Shown here one piece after another: positions 1-7,939 of a stretch of 64,000 bases of DNA. The stretch is taken from the NCBI GenBank assembly GCA_052386675.1, contig JBQTJX010000039.1, positions 87,510 through 151,509 of the forward strand, read 5' to 3'. The stretch's first letter is position 1; each line of letters begins with the position of its first letter. Position numbers and translations under genes: made by a program. Origin of the DNA: RBG-16-66-20 sp052386675. Its GTDB lineage: Bacteria > Pseudomonadota > Gammaproteobacteria > Burkholderiales > SG8-39. Below the pieces are notes generated by a model that had not been told where the DNA came from, did no database searches, and saw only the letters and a list, made by a program, of their open reading frames with translations.

Positions 1-900
1 ATCGCGCATATTCTGGAAGAGCACGGCGCGCTGAAAAGTCGCTTTCGCAGCGCGGCAGCTGCGGCAGCCAATCGCGCTGGGAGGGACGCGGAAAGAGCAC
101 AAGTCGGGGCGGGGCCGATTGTTACGCAGCAGGTCTTTGTTGTGGCTCAGCGTGCGTACAGCAGAGAGCTTGAACGAAGAGCAGATGACATCGGTTACCG
201 GCTGTACCGTTCGGCTGGATATGATCCCCGAGAGTCGACTCGGCTGATGGAAGCGATGCGGGAGTTGCAGAGCGGTGACGAGGTGCCGGCTTATTTGTCC
301 ACACACCCTGGCATGGACGAGCGAATCGTTCGGACGTTGGCCATTGCAAGAGATGACTCCGCTCGAGCGGATGCGGCCGATCGCTCCAGGGCTATCGAGA
401 AGGAGAGCGCCGCGTTCCAGGTGGTTGTCGACGACCACATACGCAACGGGAAATGGCGCGAGGCAAGTGGCGTGGTGGCGGATTGGTTGAAGGCGCTGCC
501 TGACAGCGGGCTTGGTTGGTACTACCGTGGGCAGCTGATGCGAAAATCAGTCAAGGGACGCACGGTGGCCTGGAGGGACTTTGCAAAAGCCGCGGAGCTG
601 GATCCGAATCGCGCTGAGATCTGGAGCGCGCTGGTCGAGTCGCTCGTGATTGCAGGCTATCGACAAGAGGCGGCCGCATGTGTGGCGGCAATGTCGGATA
701 TCGGGCATTCGACCGCTGAACTCAGGGAAGGGCTCTTTGAAGGCCGGCTCTTCGTGCACCGTAGCCGCTCCGCACCTTATAACCTGTGGTGGTCGCGCGA
801 GCGCAGTGGAAGCCGGTTCATCACGAATGACCGGGCGCTGTTCGAACTTAGGGGGATGCGCGCGCAAGGTATTCCGCCAGAGTGGAAGCCACCGGAGTAA
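1..900 (+). CDS. M48-family zinc metalloprotease with C-terminal helical repeats, 5' truncated by window edge
   Basis: The reading frame is open from base 1 to the TAA at 898-900 (299 codons). The first residues read IAHILEEHG, which fits the tail of an M48 HExxH motif with His-Glu lying just outside the window. The second zinc-ligand region follows as ELERRADDIGYRL, then the family's LSTHP segment. The last ~160 residues look like TPR-type helices, as in BepA-like periplasmic proteases that degrade or help assemble outer-membrane proteins. The signal peptide and true start are not visible. It could be the chromosomal flank or part of the mobile element; nothing here decides between them. Confidence 0.75.
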   Translation: MAHILEEHGALKSRFRSAAAAAANRAGRDAERAQVGAGPIVTQQVFVVAQRAYSRELERRADDIGYRLYRSAGYDPRESTRLMEAMRELQSGDEVPAYLSTHPGMDERIVRTLAIARDDSARADAADRSRAIEKESAAFQVVVDDHIRNGKWREASGVVADWLKALPDSGLGWYYRGQLMRKSVKGRTVAWRDFAKAAELDPNRAEIWSALVESLVIAGYRQEAAACVAAMSDIGHSTAELREGLFEGRLFVHRSRSAPYNLWWSRERSGSRFITNDRALFELRGMRAQGIPPEWKPPE

Positions 901-1025
901 CGCCTTGCAATCCGCGGCGGTAGTCCCTGCGATTCCGGGCAGATGTCCAAAAAGTGTTACGGATCAACCCCATATGCATCTCCTGCAGGGTAGTTACTGG
1001 CGGGGCATCCACCCCGCTCCCTGTC

Positions 1026-1364
1026 TTAGGCCGCCAGCCTGCCGTACTTCACCAGCCGCGCCCTGACGCCGGTCTGAGTGCGCTCATGCGCCGCCGCGAT
1101 TCCGGCAAGACCTCGGCCCGCGTCAAAGGACGACAGGAGCTTGCGGTCCTCGTCTTCGGTCCAGGGTGCCCCGGCCTTAGCCGGCAGCGAGCCCCTGCGC
1201 CGGGCGGCCTTGTCCTGGCGCTCCAGCGCCTCGGTGGCGTGGTACAGCGCACGGACCACGTCCGCCCGCTGGTAGGGGCTGTCGGACGAGAACACCTCCC
1301 CGGACTGGGGATCGACCCCGTTGGCGAGGGAACGAACGATGCTGAGCGATTGCCCTGCTTCCAT
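1026..1364 (-). CDS. small hypothetical protein with C-terminal Myb/SANT-like helix-turn-helix
   Basis: A 112-residue protein. The N-terminal half (about residues 1-60) is of unknown type. The C-terminal half contains PWTEDEDRKLLSSFDAG and a following helix ending in RARLVKYGRL, which resembles a Myb/SANT-like DNA-binding fold. A GGAGA ribosome binding site lies about 8 bases before the ATG. It is the last gene of a minus-strand series (positions 3466 to 1026) with the ArdC and RadC-like genes, so it probably belongs to the element's accessory operon. I do not recognise a named function; DNA binding is an inference from the fold. Confidence 0.55.
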   Translation of the reverse strand: MEAGQSLSIVRSLANGVDPQSGEVFSSDSPYQRADVVRALYHATEALERQDKAARRRGSLPAKAGAPWTEDEDRKLLSSFDAGRGLAGIAAAHERTQTGVRARLVKYGRLAA

Positions 1365-1427
1365 GATGAGTCTCCATAGGTTGTGGGAACTGCGTTGGAC
1401 TGCGGTACTGCCTGGGGCGTGCGGGGG

Positions 1428-1877
1428 CTACAGGAGCCCCCGCTCGGCAAACGAAATGGAATGGCGACCAGCGACGATGAAGTGATCCAGCACCCGGACC
1501 TCGACCAGCGCGAGTGCCTCGCGGAGGTTTCGCGTGAGGAGTTCGTCGGCCTGGCTGGGTTGCGCGACGCCGGAGGGGTGGTTGTGCGCAAAGATCACCG
1601 CGGCGGCATTGCACGCCAGTGCGGCCTTGACGATCTCGCGCGGGTACACGCTAGTCTGGGTCAACGTCCCCTGAGAAGCTTCCTCGAACCGGATAACCCG
1701 GTGCTGCGCGTCCAGCCACACGCACACGAAGACCTCGTGCTCCTTCTCCGCGATCGCAAGGCGCAGGTAGTCACGCACCGCGCCCGGAGAGGTGAGGGCG
1801 GAGCCGCTGCGTGCCCTGTTTTCCAGGATTTTCAGGGCACGGTCGATGACCTGCTGCTCGGTTTGAAGGTCCGTCAT
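1428..1877 (-). CDS. RadC-like JAB-domain protein
   Basis: A 149-residue protein starting at an ATG whose last base pairs overlap the upstream ArdC stop (ATGA). The JAB/MPN metal-binding signature is intact: the HNHPSG segment follows a beta strand (AAAVIFAHNHPSG), with downstream Asp (QADELLTRNL). It lacks the N-terminal helix-hairpin-helix of full-length chromosomal RadC, as do the YeeS-type copies found on plasmids, prophages and integrative elements. The biochemical role of these proteins is unsettled; they track mobile elements and are often beside antirestriction genes, as here. Earlier in-frame codons exist but the ArdC overlap makes this start the likely one. Confidence 0.85.
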   Translation of the reverse strand: MTDLQTEQQVIDRALKILENRARSGSALTSPGAVRDYLRLAIAEKEHEVFVCVWLDAQHRVIRFEEASQGTLTQTSVYPREIVKAALACNAAAVIFAHNHPSGVAQPSQADELLTRNLREALALVEVRVLDHFIVAGRHSISFAERGLL

Positions 1878-2794
1878 AAGGCCCCCGCCTCTTCTGCGCT
1901 CCATGCCGCGTTCGAAGTGGCGGCGATCGGTGGGGTGCCGCAGACCGACTCGATGAAATCTGTGGCGTGTTGGGCTTTGGCGGCTGCAGCGAACACCGCG
2001 CGCTTGTCGCTCTTGAGGACCTGCAGCCAGTTGCCGATGTAGCTGGCGTGGCGCAGCTGCCCCTCGAGGTAGCAGCTGGCGCACAGGAACGCGCTGCCCA
2101 TCTCGGCGATGAGCTCCTCCATGGCATAGGCCGCCTCCCCGAACCGGCGGCCGAGGTTCCTGTTCAGGCGCCCGGCATGGCCCGTCCAGTGGATCAACTC
2201 GTGCAGGGCGGTCGCGTAGTAGGTCGAAGCACTGGGGAAGTGCCCACGCTCCGGGAGCTGGATCCGGTCGTCAGGGACGCTGTAGTAAGCGTCCGACCCG
2301 CCATGCCGGATGGTCGCCCGCGACTCGATGAGGATCGATTCGGCGGCGGTGTGGGGGTTCCAGGCAGTCAACGCTTCTTTCACTGCAAGCCTGTCGGGCA
2401 GGCCATCGATCTGCTCGACGTTGAACACAGTGAATGTGCGCAGGAACGACACCACCTTGGCGTGCTTGTCGCTTTCGATCTGCTCGACGGTGGTGGAGTG
2501 GGGCAGGTCCACGAGCTTGTAGAACACGACCGTCGTGCCTGTCTCGCCTCGCCGGACCTGCGCTCCGATCTCGGCGGCCTGCCGGTAAGTCATCCAGGCG
2601 CTGCGGCCGTACCCGCGGGCCTGGGCTTCGAGCGTGAGGAGGACCGCATTGATGCCGCGATAGCTCCTGCGGCTCACCGCGTTGATGGGGGTGGGATCGA
2701 AGTCGACCGTCCACGGGCGGATCCAGGGGGTGATCCCGGCCTCCAGAGCCGCGACAATTCGGTTGGTGACCTCGGCGTACAGGTCCCGGTGCAT
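1874..2794 (-). CDS. ardC: ArdC-family antirestriction protein
   Basis: A 306-residue protein with the two-domain layout of ArdC. The N-terminal ssDNA-binding domain covers about residues 1-125 and contains the typical ITPWIRPW and YRGINAVLL segments. A zincin-like metallopeptidase domain has HELIH at residues 198-202 and a downstream EELIAEMG helix giving the third ligand. ArdC proteins protect incoming single-stranded plasmid DNA from restriction and are carried by conjugative elements. The start at 2794 is preceded by a GGAGGT ribosome binding site six bases away; an upstream in-frame ATG has none. It overlaps the RadC-like gene by four bases, so the two are probably translated together. 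Confidence 0.88.
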   Translation of the reverse strand: MHRDLYAEVTNRIVAALEAGITPWIRPWTVDFDPTPINAVSRRSYRGINAVLLTLEAQARGYGRSAWMTYRQAAEIGAQVRRGETGTTVVFYKLVDLPHSTTVEQIESDKHAKVVSFLRTFTVFNVEQIDGLPDRLAVKEALTAWNPHTAAESILIESRATIRHGGSDAYYSVPDDRIQLPERGHFPSASTYYATALHELIHWTGHAGRLNRNLGRRFGEAAYAMEELIAEMGSAFLCASCYLEGQLRHASYIGNWLQVLKSDKRAVFAAAAKAQHATDFIESVCGTPPIAATSNAAWSAEEAGAL

Positions 2795-2938
2795 GGCTAC
2801 CTCCAGAAATGAGAAAGCCCCGGACGCGCGCAAGCACGCCGGGGCATGGAAAGGAAGGAAATCAGCGAAAGAGGGACTTGAAGCCGAGACGGATGACTTG
2901 GCGAGCCAGCTCCCCCGCCGCGGCCCAGAGGGCGATGT

Positions 2939-3226
2939 CTAGCGGGGCGGGCCCACGTTGACGTGGAACAGGCCGGGGTAGTACCTCCCCTCCCGGATGT
3001 ATCCGAACACCCGCTTCGCCGCCGAGGTGGCCAGCGAGGTCAGGAGGCCGGCTACCGTCGCGGCCATCACCCCCGAGAAAGTGCCCCAGTGAATCGTGAG
3101 GACCAGGACCGACACGGCAATGTCGATCATCAGGTCTTGGCCCAGTAGCCGCAGCATCAGCTTCCGGGGGAGCTTCCACAGGATGAGCGCGATTCCCAGA
3201 AAGACCATGATTCCCGTCTCGATCAT
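2939..3226 (-). CDS. small hypothetical membrane protein
   Basis: A 95-residue protein with an N-terminal hydrophobic segment (about residues 4-17) and a second one around residues 35-70, then a basic, hydrophilic tail. A GAGGA ribosome binding site stands before the ATG. It lies between a small basic protein upstream and ardC downstream on the same strand, consistent with one element-borne transcript. No motif identifies a function. Membrane location is inferred from hydrophobicity only. Confidence 0.5.
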   Translation of the reverse strand: MIETGIMVFLGIALILWKLPRKLMLRLLGQDLMIDIAVSVLVLTIHWGTFSGVMAATVAGLLTSLATSAAKRVFGYIREGRYYPGLFHVNVGPPR

Positions 3227-3235
3227 GGTCTTCCT

Positions 3236-3466
3236 CTAGGCGTTTGGGCGGGCAGACCCCGGGCGGGCAAGCCCCTGAGCCAAACCGACGACGTAGCGGG
3301 CGCCCAGGAGAGCCGTGAACGCGCCGCTCCTAGCTGCTCTTGCGACGGTGCGGGCACCGGCGCCGGCGACTTCAGCTATTCTCGCGGAGTGGCGAGCCGC
3401 GGCGTGGTCGACATTGAGTTTGGCGATCTCAAAACGCAATCGTTGCTCGGACGAGCGGGTGTCCAT
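3236..3466 (-). CDS. small hypothetical protein, first gene of the ardC operon
   Basis: A 76-residue, Ala/Arg-rich protein. Residues 1-35 look like an amphipathic helix (EQRLRFEIAKLNVDHAAARH) and the rest is a helix-prone GARTVARAARSGAFTALLGARYVVG stretch. A GGAG lies about eight bases before the ATG. It ends nine bases before the small membrane-protein gene. It is unlike anything I can name; codon use and a ribosome binding site support coding. Confidence 0.42.
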   Translation of the reverse strand: MDTRSSEQRLRFEIAKLNVDHAAARHSARIAEVAGAGARTVARAARSGAFTALLGARYVVGLAQGLARPGSARPNA

Positions 3467-3620
3467 GGTCCAGGTCTCCAGGTTGACGAGGCGAAGTTGC
3501 CTCCCAACAAGAGGACAGAGCGCGAGCTTGCGAGCGCAGCGGCCGAAAAAGAATGCTTTTTTCTACCGGACGGGACTCCGAATCCGAAGTGGGGGTGGGG
3601 TTTCGGAGGCCGGGGTGGGG

Positions 3621-3705
3621 TGGACCTGTCGTCCTGTCGTTCTCCAAAAAAATAAAAATATTTGCGAGATACACTGGCCCTTGCCGCGGCTAGAGGGGAG
3701 GGGGT
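3621..3705 (+). promoter_or_regulatory. AT-rich leader with tandem CCTGTCGT repeat before the HNH gene
   Basis: Two abutting copies of CCTGTCGT lie at 3625-3640. An A/T-rich tract (about 3645-3672) and the sequence GATACACT follow, then a GAGGGGAGGGGG purine block just before the ATG at 3706. This is the most AT-rich stretch near the divergent start of the ardC operon, and so a plausible promoter region. The exact -10/-35 cannot be assigned with confidence. Confidence 0.35.
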
Positions 3706-4572
3706 ATGAGTAAGAGACTGGCAAGGGGCGCTGAGTCATACAAAAACGAAGAACGGCTATTTGGAGAAGCGGTCACGGCGGTTCAGGCAAGTGGCTTTCG
3801 GAGTGTGGTTCCGCGCAGGAGTGGGGCGGTGAAAATAATTGACGCCGAATCTGAGAACGGCGGGCGCGTAGCGTTTTGGCTAAAACTTGGATGGACTGAC
3901 GTGCCATATGCTGCGATTCAGTTTGGAATGTTTGCTGGTCCGGAGGGCAGTTCGAAGACCAACGCGGAATTTGTTGATTTCGTGAAGGAGCGAATTCGGA
4001 GTATCAAGGCACGAGGTGCGACACACGCGCTGCTCTTTCATCAAGGAGTTCTTGCGATAGCTCTGGCAATCGACGATGTGGCGGTCGCTTACGAAGAGCA
4101 AATGCAGCAGTTTCCAACGACTGCTCGAAATACCAAGTCGCCAACGATGTGGTTCTTTGACCCACGTCCTTCTGCAAAACCAGAGCTCACCGCAATCGTA
4201 ATGCGCCGCGCCATTCCACTCGAGGTGTTGGCCATGCGATCAGACGCAACGGCCGACGAGGCCGAAGCTCGCAGCCGTATGGCACAGGTGGAGGCCCGAA
4301 TCGTGCAGGCTGCATTCCGGAACCGCGTAGGTGAACGATGTGGGTGGCGTTGTTCGGTGACCGGATCCGCCATTCGCCAGACGCTCGATGCCGCCCATTT
4401 GCCAGGAAGAGATTGGCGGAAGCATAACGAAGCCAGCGACGGGATACTGGTGCGCGCCGACATCCACCGCCTTATCGACGCAGGGTTGATCTCAATCGAG
4501 GGCGGCATTGTTCGCGTTCACGGGGATGCAAAGAGCGAATACGGGGCATTCGACGGAATCAACGTGAACTAG
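3706..4572 (+). CDS. HNH endonuclease-domain protein with unknown N-terminal domain
   Basis: A 288-residue protein. The C-terminal 90 residues carry an HNH_2-type nuclease core: GERCGWRCSVTG (two of the Cys that frame the fold), LDAAHLPG (first His), GILVRADIHRLIDAGLISI (the Asn/Asp-His region). This family occurs in restriction-like and defence proteins. Residues 1-190 form a separate alpha/beta domain with strands such as RVAFWLKLGW and YAAIQFGMF; I do not recognise it. A strong purine-rich ribosome binding site precedes the ATG. Base composition is visibly less GC-rich than the flanking chromosome, fitting recent transfer. It is followed 50 bases later by the EVE-HNH gene on the same strand, so both are likely cargo of the element. 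Confidence 0.75.
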   Translation: MSKRLARGAESYKNEERLFGEAVTAVQASGFRSVVPRRSGAVKIIDAESENGGRVAFWLKLGWTDVPYAAIQFGMFAGPEGSSKTNAEFVDFVKERIRSIKARGATHALLFHQGVLAIALAIDDVAVAYEEQMQQFPTTARNTKSPTMWFFDPRPSAKPELTAIVMRRAIPLEVLAMRSDATADEAEARSRMAQVEARIVQAAFRNRVGERCGWRCSVTGSAIRQTLDAAHLPGRDWRKHNEASDGILVRADIHRLIDAGLISIEGGIVRVHGDAKSEYGAFDGINVN

Positions 4573-4622
4573 CCGGCAGGTGTCTAGGCACCTGTGCATC
4601 TTCAGCGCGAAGGGGAGGGCGA

Positions 4623-5411
4623 ATGGATGCTTATCTGCTTACCTGGAATCCCGATCGTTTCGATAGTTGGGAAGACTTGTCGTGGATCCTGAAGAACCCG
4701 CAGAGTCGCTGGAGTTGTGGATCTCGGAACACATTGCCGAGGGGAAGCCGAGTGTTCTTGCTCCGGCAAGGATCGGATCCCCGCGGAATCGTTGCTTCCG
4801 GGTATACGACGCGCGGCGTCCATCCTGACGACCACTGGGACCCGGAGCGCCGGAGAAAAGGCGTCAAGGCAAACTACGTTCAGGTGAAGTTTGACGTCGT
4901 CTTGGGCCCTGATCCGGAAGCCGTGCTTCCCGTCACCAGATTGCGGTCCGGGAAACTGAAAACTGTTCACTGGCGGACGCAAATGTCGGGTATTCAGATA
5001 CCGCCACCGGCGGTCGCGGAATTGGAGCGCGCTTGGAAGAATGTTGCGCGGGCGGAGCGCCTTTACGCCACTGCCCGACAGATCCAGGCCGTCGAGAATA
5101 CGCTTACGGAAGAACGGACCTATGTCCGGAGTCGCGATCGTGGACTTCGCCAGCGGGCAATCGTGGATGCAGAAGGCATTTGCGAGGCCTGCGACTTCAG
5201 CTTTGGCAGCTTCCTCGATGGGCTTGGGCAGCGGGCTCTGCAGGTGCATCACCGACGCCAATTGAGCGCCACTGACCGGCCGCGAATCACGGGCCTGCGG
5301 GACCTGGCGGTGGTGTGCGCGAACTGCCACGCTATGATCCATGCCGACCCGAAGCGCGCCATGCCGGTCAGGACGCTGCGCGCGAAGCTTCGCCGATACA
5401 GCCGAAGATGA
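4623..5411 (+). CDS. EVE-HNH fusion, putative modification-dependent (type IV-like) endonuclease
   Basis: A 262-residue protein with two domains. Residues 1-150 match an EVE (PUA-like) domain: it opens with MDAYLLTWNPDRFDSW and continues through RWSCGSRNTLPRGSRVFLLRQG and RGIVASGY, the strands that build the modified-base pocket. Residues ~165-262 form an HNH nuclease with CEACDF, LQVHHRRQLSA and LAVVCANCHAMIH. EVE-HNH proteins such as VcaM4I cut DNA carrying modified cytosine, so the predicted role is restriction of modified phage or plasmid DNA. A strong hairpin terminator follows the stop codon, so the two-gene unit with the preceding HNH gene ends here. Modification specificity cannot be read from sequence. 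Confidence 0.85.
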   Translation: MDAYLLTWNPDRFDSWEDLSWILKNPQSRWSCGSRNTLPRGSRVFLLRQGSDPRGIVASGYTTRGVHPDDHWDPERRRKGVKANYVQVKFDVVLGPDPEAVLPVTRLRSGKLKTVHWRTQMSGIQIPPPAVAELERAWKNVARAERLYATARQIQAVENTLTEERTYVRSRDRGLRQRAIVDAEGICEACDFSFGSFLDGLGQRALQVHHRRQLSATDRPRITGLRDLAVVCANCHAMIHADPKRAMPVRTLRAKLRRYSRR

Positions 5412-5413
5412 GG

Positions 5414-5439
5414 GGCCGCCCGATAGGCGGCCTTCTCTT
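5414..5439 (+). terminator. intrinsic terminator after the EVE-HNH gene
   Basis: A perfect 7-bp GGCCGCC/GGCGGCC stem (5414-5420 with 5426-5432) has a five-base loop and is followed by TTCTCTT. It lies two bases after the EVE-HNH stop codon, so it probably ends that transcript. Confidence 0.75.
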
Positions 5440-5526
5440 ATATGGGTCCGTCGTTCGTCATGTGGATGATTCTAAAAGCTTTTCCGGTCCAATGGTCCGA
5501 TAGGGCATCAGTGTCCTGTCCGTTGT

Positions 5527-7608
5527 TTAGACAGATTTTTTGTCCGATGGCTCGGGTCGTCGCGATGCGATCGGATCATCGGGAACCAGCCGCTTCTTGT
5601 CGACGAAAAGCTTCCCCTCCTTGACCCACTTCTTCAGCAACTCGCGAAGCTGGACCTTGCCAATTTTCAACGCACCCGTTTCTCCGCCGAACGTGTCTTC
5701 AAACTTGGTGCGCGTGTACGTCGCTCCAGCTCTGGCCTCGACGCGAATTCGGTCCCGAACACGTTGCAGCAGGGCGTCCTCAGTGCCCGCTCTTTGCTTC
5801 GACAGATCGGCGGGCGCGAGCAGCCCCTCCTCGCCGCGGCGCAATAGCACACCGACCCCTGGTGGTCCGTAGTTGTTCTTCACTACGGTGGCGGTCAGAT
5901 AGAGCCGCTTCTCGTCTGAACGAATCGCGTACTCCTGCATCTCCTTGTCGCTTAAGTACGAGAGATTCAACTGCCACCGGACGCCGTCGCTGAACGCGCT
6001 GGAGCCGCGCTGGGAACCTTGGCCCTGGTCGCCACCGCTCATGCTGCCTTTGTTCGCGTGGTGCGCTACGAGGAGGTTTGCGCCAGTGCGGCGCACGACC
6101 AACTCGAGTACTTCGATAAAGCGCGTCGTGTCCTGTGCCGTGTTCTCATCGCCGCCCCGGAAACGCGAGCCAGGGTCGATCACGATCAGCTTGATGTCAG
6201 GGATCTCGCGAACTGCGAGAAGCAACCGCTCGGCGTAGTTAGTAGGCGTCACCTCGCGCGAGACGCGGTCCGCGCTCGTCATAAGATTGTCCCGCCCGAC
6301 CATGGACTTAAGGTGCAGGTTTGCCTTCAGTCTGGGAAAGAACTCTGCGTCCAGGTCGGAGCGCCTGCTGAACTGCTGCGTTATGTTGTGCAGTCGACGA
6401 TGAATTTCATCCTCATCGTCCTCGGCGAAAAGGCAGAGGACCCCGCCCGGCTCGTCGATTTCCAATCCGAGGAAGGGCTCCCCGGTAGCGACACTGACGG
6501 CCAGCTGAAGCAGGAATTGGCTCTTGCCCGTGCCCCCCGGCGCGATCAGCGCGCCCACCTTTCCACGCGGCAGGCACTCTTTCAGAAGCCATCTGCGCGG
6601 CGGCGGCGGGTTGGCTATGAATCGCTCGACTCGCGCATCAGCGATCGGGAAAAGCTCGATGACCTCGCCGCCCTGGGCAGCTGGTTGCGAGGCAGGGTGT
6701 TTGCGGAGATGCGTCTGTTGCATGCTCGCGCAGGTAGACACGACTTTTTCATCATCCAGAGGGGGCGTGTTCCGTGAGTTCCAGCCTCGGGCGAGGGCGG
6801 TGACTTCGTCCAAGCCGAGGCCTTTCGCAAAGTATCGACCGGCGAGTTGGACGAGATGCTGCGTTCGCTGCCCATCCGAGAAGGAACGCCCGATCACGTC
6901 GCCTGGGTCTTCGCCAGTTCGGGTCCCAGGAACGGTCGCCGGTGCTGATACAGACGCGTCTGGGACTGCTATCAGCCGCTGCAGCTCGGCGATCATGTAC
7001 GGTACTCGGACATCAGCCGCCTTTGCTGGCGGCTCGGCCAGTCGGACGGTGAATGGTTCTGACTTCTGGTGAACGAATCCGGGCAACCGCAGCACGCGGG
7101 GTAGGTCGACTACTGCGGTGTCTCCATTGAAGCGAGCCGCCAGGCCGGCTTGAAGTGCGCGGAATGCCTCCGGCGGGCAGTCCGAAACGAGCCAGTAGGC
7201 GTGCCATTTTGCGGGGCTGGACTCCACGACGATTTGTGGCGGTGTATCGGCGTCGACAACCGGCGCAAGGGGCGCGCCGTCGAGGTCGACGAACACGGCT
7301 CGAACTCGAACGACGTTAGCAGCTGTGCGGCAGGTTTTTGCGCCCTTGTGCACCAGCCCGTCGCCAGCATTGACCATGACGAAGATCCCCGCCCCGTTCG
7401 CATTGAGGTGCGCAAGCTCCGCGGCATGATCCTCAAGGCGCCCATGCAGGACACGGGCGAGGCCAGGCTTCTTGGCATTATCCGCGTCGGGGAACGTCTG
7501 GAAGGTGACATCCTCGCCTGGAGCGATGAGGTCTAGGAAGCGCTGTGCTTCGTGAAGGTCGACCGGTGGCAGTGCCACGCCAATCGCGCTCGCGGGCTTA
7601 TTTCCCAT
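5527..7608 (-). CDS. RepB-like primase / RepA-like hexameric helicase fusion protein
   Basis: About 693 residues from the ATG at 7608 (an ATG four codons earlier is also possible). The N-terminal 200 residues look like a RepB-type archaeo-eukaryotic primase, with AVFVDLDG for the catalytic acidic pair and SSPAKWHAYW for the conserved His. After a linker comes a RecA/AAA-type ATPase: PGGTGKS Walker A near residue 360, LCLFAEDDEDE, IKLIVIDP Walker B and NLLVAHHANKGS. The last ~100 residues resemble a winged-helix region. Such fusions replicate satellites, plasmids and some integrative elements. The likely start lies within the end of the preceding AlpA-like gene, implying coupled translation. 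Confidence 0.8.
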   Translation of the reverse strand: MGNKPASAIGVALPPVDLHEAQRFLDLIAPGEDVTFQTFPDADNAKKPGLARVLHGRLEDHAAELAHLNANGAGIFVMVNAGDGLVHKGAKTCRTAANVVRVRAVFVDLDGAPLAPVVDADTPPQIVVESSPAKWHAYWLVSDCPPEAFRALQAGLAARFNGDTAVVDLPRVLRLPGFVHQKSEPFTVRLAEPPAKAADVRVPYMIAELQRLIAVPDASVSAPATVPGTRTGEDPGDVIGRSFSDGQRTQHLVQLAGRYFAKGLGLDEVTALARGWNSRNTPPLDDEKVVSTCASMQQTHLRKHPASQPAAQGGEVIELFPIADARVERFIANPPPPRRWLLKECLPRGKVGALIAPGGTGKSQFLLQLAVSVATGEPFLGLEIDEPGGVLCLFAEDDEDEIHRRLHNITQQFSRRSDLDAEFFPRLKANLHLKSMVGRDNLMTSADRVSREVTPTNYAERLLLAVREIPDIKLIVIDPGSRFRGGDENTAQDTTRFIEVLELVVRRTGANLLVAHHANKGSMSGGDQGQGSQRGSSAFSDGVRWQLNLSYLSDKEMQEYAIRSDEKRLYLTATVVKNNYGPPGVGVLLRRGEEGLLAPADLSKQRAGTEDALLQRVRDRIRVEARAGATYTRTKFEDTFGGETGALKIGKVQLRELLKKWVKEGKLFVDKKRLVPDDPIASRRPEPSDKKSV

Positions 7609-7807
7609 CCTTGCCCCCATTTGAACGCACCCACTCGAAGAACTGAGCCTCGTCGATCAGGACGCGGCGACCGGCTCGTTTGACGACTCGGTCGAATCCG
7701 TTCGTTTTCTCATTGAAGATCAGATGACGCAAGCCGCCCTTCGGTGGCCATGGGTGGTAGTCGTTCCATTTCGTCGCTGGGATGAGGCGAGCCGTATCTG
7801 TTGTCAT
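7598..7807 (-). CDS. AlpA/excisionase-like small DNA-binding protein
   Basis: A 69-residue protein: LIPATKWNDYHPWPPKGGLRHLIFN, then a basic stretch with KRAGRRVLIDEAQFFEWV. This arrangement is typical of small MerR/AlpA-like winged helices encoded beside integrases, which act as excision factors or transcriptional switches. A GGAG ribosome binding site lies eight bases before the ATG; a longer in-frame reading to 7939 lacks such a site and is low-complexity. It sits between the integrase and the primase-helicase gene on the same strand and overlaps the latter. Excisionase function is an inference from position and size. Confidence 0.72.
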   Translation of the reverse strand: MTTDTARLIPATKWNDYHPWPPKGGLRHLIFNEKTNGFDRVVKRAGRRVLIDEAQFFEWVRSNGGKDGK

Positions 7808-7939
7808 GGTGCTGCTCCGTCTGTAGTCGATTGGTGCCGATTGCGTAGTGCTGCTCGAGGGGTAGGCTGGCGGTCCGCGTGGCCGCGGGTCCAGCGGCGG
7901 GCCTCGCCCTGGATGAAAGGATTGGAAGGGGAGGGTCAC

